Source: Fidelibacterota bacterium (GTDB lineage: Bacteria > Fidelibacterota > UBA2242 > B5-G15). From it: 16,729 nt of DNA. The translations under genes were made by a program, and so were the position numbers. The notes beneath the pieces were generated by a model. It saw only the letters and a program-made list of their open reading frames with translations, did not search any database and was not told the origin of the DNA. Below, in pieces: positions 8,658 to 15,005 of the stretch. Numbering within the stretch: position 1 is the first letter of the stretch; every line of letters starts with the position of its first letter. Location: the NCBI GenBank assembly GCA_003645825.1, contig QNCQ01000010.1, positions 1-16,729 of the forward strand. The letters are read 5' to 3'.

Positions 8658-9847
8658 CTTGTTTCTCTTAGGTGTTTTCTGCGGCGTTCTTCTCTTCTTT
8701 TTTGATTTTCTGCGTAGTGATCTTCTTCTACAGGATAGTTTTCAAAGAAGTCTTTCTTCCACTGTTCGAAATAGCCTTCGACTATAGCCTTTCTTGCTGA
8801 GCTGGTAAGCTCGAGGAAGAAATGGATGTTGTGGAGAGTGTTAAGTTTCAGCCCCGTCATGTCACCGAGCATGAAAAGATGTCTCAAGAATGCTCTTGAG
8901 AAATTTCTACAAGTGTAGCATGAACAGTTCTCATCGGGTGGGGAAAAATCGTCCTTGTAGCGTGCCTGCTTCAGAACTATTCTGCCTCTCCAGGTATAAA
9001 GGGTACCGTTGCGTGCATTTCTTGTAGGGAGAACACAATCAAACATATCTATACCGGAATCGATTACTTTTACAATATCTTCCGGTTTCCCTATTCCCAT
9101 GAAGTATCGTGGTTTTTCCTCGGGCATGCAGGGTGCTATTCTAGAAAGAAGAGAAAACATGATCTCCTTCGGCTCTCCAACTGCAAGGCCGCCGACTGCA
9201 TAACCATCGAAGTCTAATTTTTTCAGTTCTTCAAGACTTCGATATCTCAGATCTTCATATACGCTGCCTTGAATTATTCCAAAGATGTACTGTCTATGTC
9301 CGTAGGGGCATGCTGTACGATGAAATTCTTCCAGTGACCGTTTTTCCCACTCGTGGGTTCTCTTCAGAGAAAGTTTTGCTCTTTCATATTCGTATGGATA
9401 GGGTGTGCACTCATCGAAAGCCATAATGATGTCGGAGCCCAGAACTCGTTGTATCTGAATAGATTTTTCAGGTGTAAAAATGTGTTGTGATCCGTCAATG
9501 TGGGATCTGAAAGTTACCTCTTTGTCTGTTACTTTACCAAGGTGGGAAAGACTGAAAACCTGAAATCCTCCGCTGTCGGTGAGAATTGGTTTGTCCCAAG
9601 AGATGAACTTGTGAAGTCCTCCCGCCTTTTTTATGATCTCGGTGCCGGGTCTAAGGTAAAGGTGGTACGTGTTACCAAGAATTATCTTGGCATTGCACTC
9701 GTCGAGTTCTTTGGGTGTGAGGGTTTTTACGGTTCCGTATGTTCCCACTGGTATAAATATAGGTGTAGGGATTTCACCATGGTCAGTTATAATCTTACAT
9801 GCTCTGGCAAGGGAATTTGTTGAGCGACTTTCTATCTTAAATTTCAT
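8654..9847 (-). CDS. tgt: Queuine tRNA-ribosyltransferase (tRNA-guanine transglycosylase)
   Basis: A 397-residue bacterial Tgt that swaps guanine 34 of GUN-anticodon tRNAs for preQ1, a step in queuosine synthesis. The TIM-barrel carries general acid/base D91 in 'LTDSGGFQVFSL', 'GGLAVGE' in the base-binding region, and the nucleophile D270 in 'MFDCVLPTRNARNG'. The zinc site is complete: C308, C310 and C313 with H339, in the family spacing C-x1-C-x2-C-x25-H. The C-terminus ends in a short basic run (QKRREERRRK). It is a single-domain bacterial form without the PUA domain of archaeal enzymes. Its ATG overlaps the radA stop (ATGA), no Shine-Dalgarno is seen, and a small hairpin precedes it, so translation probably depends on coupling. 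No other queuosine gene is in the window. Confidence 0.97.
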   Translation of the reverse strand: MKFKIESRSTNSLARACKIITDHGEIPTPIFIPVGTYGTVKTLTPKELDECNAKIILGNTYHLYLRPGTEIIKKAGGLHKFISWDKPILTDSGGFQVFSLSHLGKVTDKEVTFRSHIDGSQHIFTPEKSIQIQRVLGSDIIMAFDECTPYPYEYERAKLSLKRTHEWEKRSLEEFHRTACPYGHRQYIFGIIQGSVYEDLRYRSLEELKKLDFDGYAVGGLAVGEPKEIMFSLLSRIAPCMPEEKPRYFMGIGKPEDIVKVIDSGIDMFDCVLPTRNARNGTLYTWRGRIVLKQARYKDDFSPPDENCSCYTCRNFSRAFLRHLFMLGDMTGLKLNTLHNIHFFLELTSSARKAIVEGYFEQWKKDFFENYPVEEDHYAENQKRREERRRKHLRETS

Positions 9848-11202
9848 TGTTGTGATAGTTTTTCTATCAGCTGGTTGACTGATTCCACTTTTATTATCCG
9901 AATTTCGCTTCTTATTGTTTTCAGTTCGGATATTGATGGAACGTACACTTTTTTAAATCCCAATTTTACTGCTTCATTAATCCGGGTGTCAATGTATCTT
10001 ACAGGTCTTATTTCACCTACTAATCCAACTTCACCTATGAATGCAGTTTCGGAAGGAAGAGGTTTATTGTGGTAGCTTGATAAAATTGCAGATATGACGG
10101 CAAGATCAGTTGCGGGGTCATGCAGTTTTAGTCCTCCTACGACATTGACGAAAATATCAAAAGTGGAGAGAGAAATACCTGCTCTTTTTTCCAGTACAGC
10201 CAGAAGCATAGTTAATCTCCTGTAGTCTATGCCATTGGAATTTCGCTGGGGGGTAGAGTATATGCTTTTCGCAGTAAGTGCCTGAATTTCTACAAGCAAG
10301 GGTCTTATTCCCTCCATGCTGACTGTTATTGATGACCCGGATGCGTGCTTTTTCTTCTTAGAGATGAACAGGTAAGAGGGATCTTTCACGGGGTGCAGTC
10401 CATCTTCTCGCATTTCGAAAATTCCGATTTCTTTAGTAGTTCCAAACCGGTTTTTAAGGCATCGCAAAATTCTAAAGAAATTGTTTTGATCTCCTTCAAG
10501 AAGTAAAACGGTATCAACGAGATGTTCTAGTACTTTTGGTCCTGCGATTGCTCCTTCTTTCGTTATGTGTCCAATGAGCAGAGTTATCAGGCCTCTGGCT
10601 TTGGTAATATTCAGAAGTTTCAGGGCACATTCTCTTACCTGAAGTACTCCTCCTGGCAGGCTGTCGAATTGCCCGGAGTAGATGGTCTGAATGGAATCTA
10701 TAATGACTATTTCTGGAGATTGATTTTCAACTATGTGAACTATATTCTCAAGAAGAAGTTCTTCGGAAACGTAGAGTGAGCTAGTTGATAGCTTCAGTCG
10801 TTCTGCCCTTATTTTTAACTGTTCGGGTGATTCCTCAGCGGAGAAATAAAAGACTTTTTTATTGTGAATAGAATTTGCTATCTGAAGAGCTATCGTTGAT
10901 TTTCCTATGCCTGGATTCCCTGAAATCAGGGTGACAGAGCCTTTAAGAAACCCTCCTCCTATGACCCTATCTATCTCTTCAATTCCCGTGGAAACTTTAA
11001 TGGATCGTGGAGGCTCGAGGTGGTCTATTTTTAAAGGGGGAGTCACGGATTTCGAGACTGATAAGCTCTTTACAGAGGGGATAACTTCTTCAACTACTGA
11101 ATTCCATGCACCACATTCGGAGCACTTCCCAACCCATTTATGATATTTTGCACCACACTCGCTGCAAACAAATATGGTTTTGTCTTTACTTTTTGCTTTC
11201 AC
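9844..11202 (-). CDS. radA: DNA repair ATPase RadA/Sms
   Basis: A 452-residue RadA, which promotes branch migration and processing of recombination intermediates together with RecA. The domain order is complete: a C4 zinc finger (C13, C16, C27, C30), a RecA-like ATPase with Walker A 'GNPGIGKST' (95-103) and Walker B 'VIIDS' (166-170), the RadA-specific KNRFG motif (250-254), and a C-terminal Lon-protease-like domain (from about 330) with 'DPATDLAVISAILSS' and 'EVGLVGEIRPV'. That domain is a scaffold in the family and is not known to cut protein. The start codon is GTG at 11202, two bases after the DMT transporter stop, with little Shine-Dalgarno, so reinitiation is likely. No break or missing key motif. 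Confidence 0.97.
   Translation of the reverse strand: MKAKSKDKTIFVCSECGAKYHKWVGKCSECGAWNSVVEEVIPSVKSLSVSKSVTPPLKIDHLEPPRSIKVSTGIEEIDRVIGGGFLKGSVTLISGNPGIGKSTIALQIANSIHNKKVFYFSAEESPEQLKIRAERLKLSTSSLYVSEELLLENIVHIVENQSPEIVIIDSIQTIYSGQFDSLPGGVLQVRECALKLLNITKARGLITLLIGHITKEGAIAGPKVLEHLVDTVLLLEGDQNNFFRILRCLKNRFGTTKEIGIFEMREDGLHPVKDPSYLFISKKKKHASGSSITVSMEGIRPLLVEIQALTAKSIYSTPQRNSNGIDYRRLTMLLAVLEKRAGISLSTFDIFVNVVGGLKLHDPATDLAVISAILSSYHNKPLPSETAFIGEVGLVGEIRPVRYIDTRINEAVKLGFKKVYVPSISELKTIRSEIRIIKVESVNQLIEKLSQQ
9853..9869 (-). promoter_or_regulatory. Small hairpin just upstream of the tgt start codon
   Basis: On the minus strand the 3' end of radA holds TGATAG, a five-A loop and CTATCA, a perfect six-pair stem ending five bases before the tgt ATG. 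It occupies the place where a Shine-Dalgarno would sit, and none is otherwise present. It may tie tgt translation to ribosomes finishing radA. A chance repeat within radA codons is possible. Confidence 0.35.
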
Positions 11203-11204
11203 AC

Positions 11205-12083
11205 TCAGATCTTTATTAAAGTTTTATATTTATTCCAATCGTAGAGAAAGACACAAAATAGAATAATGAGTCCTCCTATGATTTCATTTCTGGTTACAGG
11301 TTCATCTAATACCAGCCATCCGACAATTGTTGCGAATATGGGTACTATCAGAGTTACAAAGGAAAGTTTTACCACATTTATTCTTTTTAGGAGTGTGTAG
11401 TAGATGTAGAATGCTATTGCGGAGCCAAAAATACCGAGGTAAAGGATTGCCCCTACATTTTTAGCATCCCATACCATTTTATCCCACTCATTTGTGACAG
11501 TGGCTCCAATGAGATGTATCCCCGCAGCTATGAACATTGCTATGCAGGTTAGAGACAAAGGGTCATAGTCGCTGTGTTGTTTGAGATAAACGTTTGGCCA
11601 TGCAGAAATAAGCACACCAAACAATATCACAATACTACCTACGAGGAGGTTGTGATCAAATATGAGGGTTTGATCGGAGAGGATAAGGCCTGTACCTACG
11701 ATAGCTACAATGATTGAGGAAAACTTTAGTAAACTCAATTTGCCTCCTGGTAGCAGCAGATGAGAGAAGATTCCAACGAACAGCGGTAAAGTTGTCCAGA
11801 GGATGGAAGACAGTCCACTGGGAATGAACCGAGTCCCAAAGTAGGTACAGTAATAACTAAAAGCCATCGTAAGAATTCCAGTTATAAGGTAAAGACGGTT
11901 AACTCTGCGATTAAAAACTATTTTTTTCTTTTTAAGTAGTGTAATAGCGAAAAGGAGTACCCCAGCGATCAGAAACCTAAGCCCCAGACCTAGCATTATA
12001 GGCGTTTCTTCAACGCCGATTTTTATCATTGCCCATGTTGTGCTCCAAATTATGCATATTAGAATAAAAAGGACTAAATTCAT
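11205..12083 (-). CDS. EamA/DMT-superfamily membrane transporter
   Basis: A 292-residue integral inner-membrane protein of the drug/metabolite transporter superfamily, whose members export or exchange small metabolites. Ten hydrophobic segments can be seen, roughly at 3-21, 29-50, 64-84, 89-109, 119-135, 145-163, 176-196, 209-230, 240-258 and 266-282, making the usual two five-helix EamA repeats. 'IIWSTTWAMIKIG' at the start and 'LDEPVTRNEIIGGLIIL' at the end are the typical signatures of the first and last parts. It begins at ATG 12083 with AAAGGA upstream, and it is the promoter-proximal gene of the radA-tgt run. The substrate cannot be deduced, and I see no functional link to DNA repair or tRNA modification; the grouping may be incidental. 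Confidence 0.9.
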   Translation of the reverse strand: MNLVLFILICIIWSTTWAMIKIGVEETPIMLGLGLRFLIAGVLLFAITLLKKKKIVFNRRVNRLYLITGILTMAFSYYCTYFGTRFIPSGLSSILWTTLPLFVGIFSHLLLPGGKLSLLKFSSIIVAIVGTGLILSDQTLIFDHNLLVGSIVILFGVLISAWPNVYLKQHSDYDPLSLTCIAMFIAAGIHLIGATVTNEWDKMVWDAKNVGAILYLGIFGSAIAFYIYYTLLKRINVVKLSFVTLIVPIFATIVGWLVLDEPVTRNEIIGGLIILFCVFLYDWNKYKTLIKI

Positions 12084-12308
12084 AAGGATTCCTTTGTGAA
12101 CCCGCTTATTTTATTAGTTTCTCATCAAAAAAGCTACTCTTTAGAAGCTTGAGGGAGTAAGACTGTTTTTCTACTGGATTGGTCTTTGACAGATTGATTG
12201 AATTTTGGCCAGGTTTTTTGGTGGGGGTAAGATCCGTTTAAGCTATCGGTATTCGCTAGAGTCTTCCTCCGATAAAATGCTTGGGGAGATTATGATAATT
12301 ACTTGGAT

Positions 12309-12317
12309 TGTTATAAA
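12309..12317 (+). promoter_or_regulatory. Candidate extended -10 promoter for the ABC ATPase gene
   Basis: TGTTATAAA matches the extended -10 pattern TGnTATAAT with one mismatch. The -35 position is poor (TTATGA at 12290-12295, 16-base spacer), as is common with extended -10 promoters. Transcription would begin near 12324, about 28 bases before ATG 12352. Confidence 0.4.
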
Positions 12318-12341
12318 TTAATTACGTCTGTGGTAATGTGT

Positions 12342-12347
12342 GAGGAG
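12342..12347 (+). promoter_or_regulatory. Shine-Dalgarno deciding the ABC ATPase start
   Basis: GAGGAG lies four bases before ATG 12352. An in-frame GTG at 12340 would place this site inside the coding region and add four residues not typical of the family, so ATG 12352 is preferred. Confidence 0.65.
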
Positions 12348-12351
12348 AAAA

Positions 12352-13446
12352 ATGGCGGAAATCATTTTAAAAAACCTGACTAAAGAGTTTGAGAAAGGAA
12401 AACCTGTTGTAAACAACATAAATCTACATATCAAGGATGGTGAGTTTGTCGTTATAGTGGGGCCTTCCGGGTGTGGTAAATCTACAACATTGAGGTTGAT
12501 AGCGGGACTTGAGGAGGCTACGAGTGGAGAGATTTATATTGGTGGGAGAATTGTGAACGATGTTCCACCAAAAGATCGTGACGTTGCTATGGTTTTTCAG
12601 AACTACGCATTGTATCCTCACATGACAGTGTATGACAATATGGCGTTTGGTCTAAAGTTGCGGAAATATAAAAAAGAGGAAATAAAGAAGCGAGTGATAG
12701 AGGCTGCTGAAGTACTTGAAATAGCTCACCTTATGGATAAGAGGCCTGCTCAGCTTTCAGGAGGACAGCGCCAGAGAGTTGCTCTTGGACGAGCAATAGT
12801 TAGAAAGCCCAGCGTATTTTTATTTGATGAGCCACTTTCTAACATTGATGCTAAGCTCCGCGTCCAGATGAGAAGTGAAATAAAGAGGTTGCATAGAAAA
12901 CTTGGAACGACTATGATTTATGTTACCCACGATCAGGTAGAAGCCATGACTATGGGGGATAGGATAGTCGTAATGAAGGATGGAATAATACATCAGATAG
13001 ATGACCCTGTTAATCTTTACAACAGGCCTAGTAATATATTTGTTGCGGGGTTCATAGGTAGTCCCTCGATGAATTTGCTTCGAGGTAGAGTGGTAAATTC
13101 AACGGGTATAAATGTATCGATAGGTAACCACGTGGTAAAACTTCCAGATGATCACAGGGACTTTTTACGGGATTATGTAGGGAAGGAAGTTATTTTAGGA
13201 ATAAGGCCGGAAGATGTGTCTTTGAAGCCCTATGGGGGAAAATGGTGTGAGTTGTCGTTGCCGGTAGAACTGGTAGAGCCAATGGGGAGCGAAACCATAT
13301 TGTACTTTTCTCTTGGAAAGACTCAGATAGTATCCAGAAGCGTTGAGTTTTATGTGGGCAGCATAGGTGAGATTGCTAAAGTATATTTGAATCTTGATAG
13401 AGCTCATTATTTTGACCCCAGTACAGGGAAAGCTATACGACGGTAA
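12352..13446 (+). CDS. Carbohydrate ABC transporter ATP-binding subunit (MalK/UgpC/MsmX type)
   Basis: A 364-residue ATPase that drives a CUT1-type sugar importer from the inner face of the membrane. All ABC motifs are intact: Walker A 'GPSGCGKST' (37-45), Q-loop Q83 in 'VFQNYALYPHMTV', signature LSGGQ (135-139), Walker B 'VFLFDEP' with catalytic E160, and H-loop H193 in 'VTHDQVEAMT'. 'FVAGFIGSPSMN' at about 230-241 marks the linker to the C-terminal TOBE/OB region (about 242-364), with 'GIRPEDV', as in MalK and UgpC. No permease or binding-protein gene is next to it; flanking genes point away or converge. It is therefore probably a shared ATPase serving several sugar importers, as MsmX and MsiK do. 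The exact sugar cannot be told. Confidence 0.93.
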   Translation: MAEIILKNLTKEFEKGKPVVNNINLHIKDGEFVVIVGPSGCGKSTTLRLIAGLEEATSGEIYIGGRIVNDVPPKDRDVAMVFQNYALYPHMTVYDNMAFGLKLRKYKKEEIKKRVIEAAEVLEIAHLMDKRPAQLSGGQRQRVALGRAIVRKPSVFLFDEPLSNIDAKLRVQMRSEIKRLHRKLGTTMIYVTHDQVEAMTMGDRIVVMKDGIIHQIDDPVNLYNRPSNIFVAGFIGSPSMNLLRGRVVNSTGINVSIGNHVVKLPDDHRDFLRDYVGKEVILGIRPEDVSLKPYGGKWCELSLPVELVEPMGSETILYFSLGKTQIVSRSVEFYVGSIGEIAKVYLNLDRAHYFDPSTGKAIRR

Positions 13447-13454
13447 CAGGGGAA

Positions 13455-13494
13455 TCCTATAGAGGGAAGTTTGCCCTATTTTAATTTCTCCCAT
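13455..13494 (+). terminator. Weak candidate terminator after the ABC ATPase
   Basis: After the ABC ATPase stop, ATA-GA-GGG and CCCTAT can form a six-pair stem with a two-base bulge and a seven-base loop, followed by TTTTAATTT. The stem is weak and the T-run is broken, and the sequence runs into the 3' end of the convergent lipoprotein gene. It is the only terminator-like element found between convergent genes here. Confidence 0.3.
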
Positions 13495-14912
13495 TCAAGT
13501 TTCCAGCCCCATTTATCGAAGTATAGATTACCGCCTCTCCATTCTACCTCTCCTCGCTGAGAGTCTACTGTCTCACTTCTCGGGTAAATCTTTGCAGGGA
13601 AAAATGGTTGAGAGTATGCATCATTGAAGATGAGTCTGTAGCTGTCTATCCCGCTGAGGTAGAACCACTTTACTTCTTCTCTGCGGGAATTTCTAAGGCC
13701 GTAAGTTACATCTACAGGTACCCAGCCATAAGGTTCAAAATAGACTTCTCCCCAGTCATGCATGCTATCGTCAGGAGGTTGAAATTCCCACCCGGACTGC
13801 CATCTGGCGGGTATCCCGTTGTATCTGCAAAGAGTAATAAAAAGTATTGTTTGAATACCGCAGTCTCCATGCATGTTGCTTATACAGTAATCACTGATGT
13901 TTCTGATTGTTGAGTATTCCCTTGCTGAAGCCCAGGGTATGTTTGTATCTATCCACTCAAAAATTTTTTGAGCTTTCCTGTAAGGATTTGTTTCCTGACC
14001 AATGATGAGGTTTGAAATTCTTTTTATTTTATCGGTGAATGTAATGTGGGGAGGCTCTTCTTGTAGATAAGGGATGAGACTTTCCCTGTTGGCTTCTTTG
14101 ATTTCTGTTACCTTTTCCGGATTTATCTTTTTGTAAAATCCATAGCTGGTGTAAGTGTATTCGACCCAGAATTCGGTGGGTTTGTCTCCACAGGAAGGCT
14201 TTTCAAAATAAATTGTGTTCTGGGGCAGATTGTCGGATAAGATATATCTGGTCGGTTCTGTTTTAATGATGTGTATATTTTCCTGTCTACCAGGGATTTC
14301 CCGTGGGAAAGGGATCCAGCATCGGATCATTTCGTTTTCTGGAACAACCCCGGGTTTGACTACTACCGATTGTTTAATGCGCAAGCGAACAGGGAGAACA
14401 CTATTTTCTCCAGTTTCTAAGGTTGTATTTACAATTTCTTCTATGTGTTTGTCGAGAGGGAACTTCCTTACTCTTTTACCATCTACTTTTTCTTTGATTT
14501 TTCTAAGTTCTTTATTGATACGGAAAAGATTGGGGGCTGCTTGGTTGAAATACCACTTTTTGCTATCGATAATCATGTACTCTAAGGATTTTTCTTTTTC
14601 CCATCTTTTTATGTCCTGATCTTTTACATCGGGGATGTACTTTTTTATGTATTGAAGGACATCTTCTCTGGTTTTTGTGAAGTCTTTTCTTATTCGCTCC
14701 ATCCTTTCGATTTCGAAGGAGAGTTCCAATTTCTCGGTGGGTGAAAGAGAGGGTGTTTCTATAAGTAAGGTTTTAATATGACGTTCTGCTTTTGAGAAAT
14801 CGCCATTGTCAATAAGGGATTTAATGTGGGTTATGTCCACATTTTTTTTGTTACATCCATATAGAAGGACTACAACTATAAAAATTAAAGTAAATGCCTT
14901 TCCAGATTTCAT
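13476..14912 (-). CDS. Lipoprotein with C-terminal transglutaminase-like domain
   Basis: A 478-residue predicted envelope lipoprotein: a basic start, hydrophobic residues 7-18 and the lipobox LLYGC with C20. Residues about 26-75 look like short paired helices (TPR-like), followed by 'VLQYIKKYIPDVKDQDIKRW' and a mixed region to about 300 that I recall in uncharacterised transglutaminase-domain proteins. The C-terminal domain (about 310-410) has the transglutaminase/papain-like triad C351 ('HGDCGIQT'), H385 ('MHDWGEVYFEPYGW') and D401 ('VPVDVTYG'). Such domains in bacteria act as proteases, cross-linkers or amidases; the substrate is unknown. ATG 14912 is preferred to an upstream start because AAAGGAG lies nine bases before it and the signal peptide begins there. 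It stands alone, convergent with the ABC ATPase and divergent from the oxidoreductase. Catalysis is inferred. Confidence 0.82.
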   Translation of the reverse strand: MKSGKAFTLIFIVVVLLYGCNKKNVDITHIKSLIDNGDFSKAERHIKTLLIETPSLSPTEKLELSFEIERMERIRKDFTKTREDVLQYIKKYIPDVKDQDIKRWEKEKSLEYMIIDSKKWYFNQAAPNLFRINKELRKIKEKVDGKRVRKFPLDKHIEEIVNTTLETGENSVLPVRLRIKQSVVVKPGVVPENEMIRCWIPFPREIPGRQENIHIIKTEPTRYILSDNLPQNTIYFEKPSCGDKPTEFWVEYTYTSYGFYKKINPEKVTEIKEANRESLIPYLQEEPPHITFTDKIKRISNLIIGQETNPYRKAQKIFEWIDTNIPWASAREYSTIRNISDYCISNMHGDCGIQTILFITLCRYNGIPARWQSGWEFQPPDDSMHDWGEVYFEPYGWVPVDVTYGLRNSRREEVKWFYLSGIDSYRLIFNDAYSQPFFPAKIYPRSETVDSQRGEVEWRGGNLYFDKWGWKLEWEKLK

Positions 14913-14921
14913 TGTTATTTG

Positions 14922-14928
14922 CTCCTTT
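14922..14928 (-). promoter_or_regulatory. Shine-Dalgarno deciding the transglutaminase lipoprotein start
   Basis: On the minus strand AAAGGAG ends nine bases before ATG 14912. A longer reading from 14993 would place 27 residues before the signal peptide and put this site inside the coding region, so the shorter start is chosen. Confidence 0.7.
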
Positions 14929-14953
14929 TTATTGCTAAGAGTCGGTTTTCTCA

Positions 14954-14963
14954 TTATCGATAA
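14954..14963. repeat. Ten-base perfect palindrome in the divergent promoter gap
   Basis: TTATCGATAA is a perfect inverted repeat with no spacer, located in the 93-base gap between the divergent transglutaminase lipoprotein and oxidoreductase genes. It could be an operator half-site arrangement, but an AT-rich palindrome of this length is not rare by chance. Confidence 0.3.
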
Positions 14964-14993
14964 AATATAAAAATTATTCTTATTTACAAGCAA
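14964..14993 (-). promoter_or_regulatory. Weak promoter candidate for the transglutaminase lipoprotein
   Basis: Minus strand: TTGCTT (plus 14988-14993) and TATATT (plus 14964-14969) separated by 18 bases, giving a leader of roughly 45 bases. The -35 matches only three of six positions. The 93-base divergent gap must hold a promoter in each direction, but no good plus-strand pair was found. Confidence 0.25.
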
Positions 14994-15005
14994 CGGATTA
15001 AAAAG

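Larger units (their letters stand above)
12084..12351. other. Divergent intergenic region between the DMT transporter and the sugar ABC ATPase
   Basis: At 268 bases this is the largest gap in the window and must hold the promoters for both directions. On the plus strand an extended -10 candidate lies at 12309-12317. There is a six-base inverted repeat, TATCGG (12244-12249) and CCGATA (12269-12274), with a 19-base loop. The minus-strand transporter has AAAGGA before its ATG, but I could not find a convincing minus-strand promoter pair. No ORF with a ribosome binding site, no tRNA and no riboswitch I recognise is present. Confidence 0.6.

Noticed and set aside
9500..9823. A 107-codon ORF on the plus strand inside tgt
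   Set aside because: It lies fully antisense to a well-conserved gene, has no ribosome site and no recognisable protein features.
12186..12191. A perfect TTGACA -35 box on the plus strand
   Set aside because: No acceptable -10 box lies 15 to 19 bases downstream, so a promoter cannot be supported.
14215..14619. A 134-codon ORF on the plus strand inside the transglutaminase lipoprotein gene
   Set aside because: It is antisense to the supported gene and its composition is that of a reversed coding frame.
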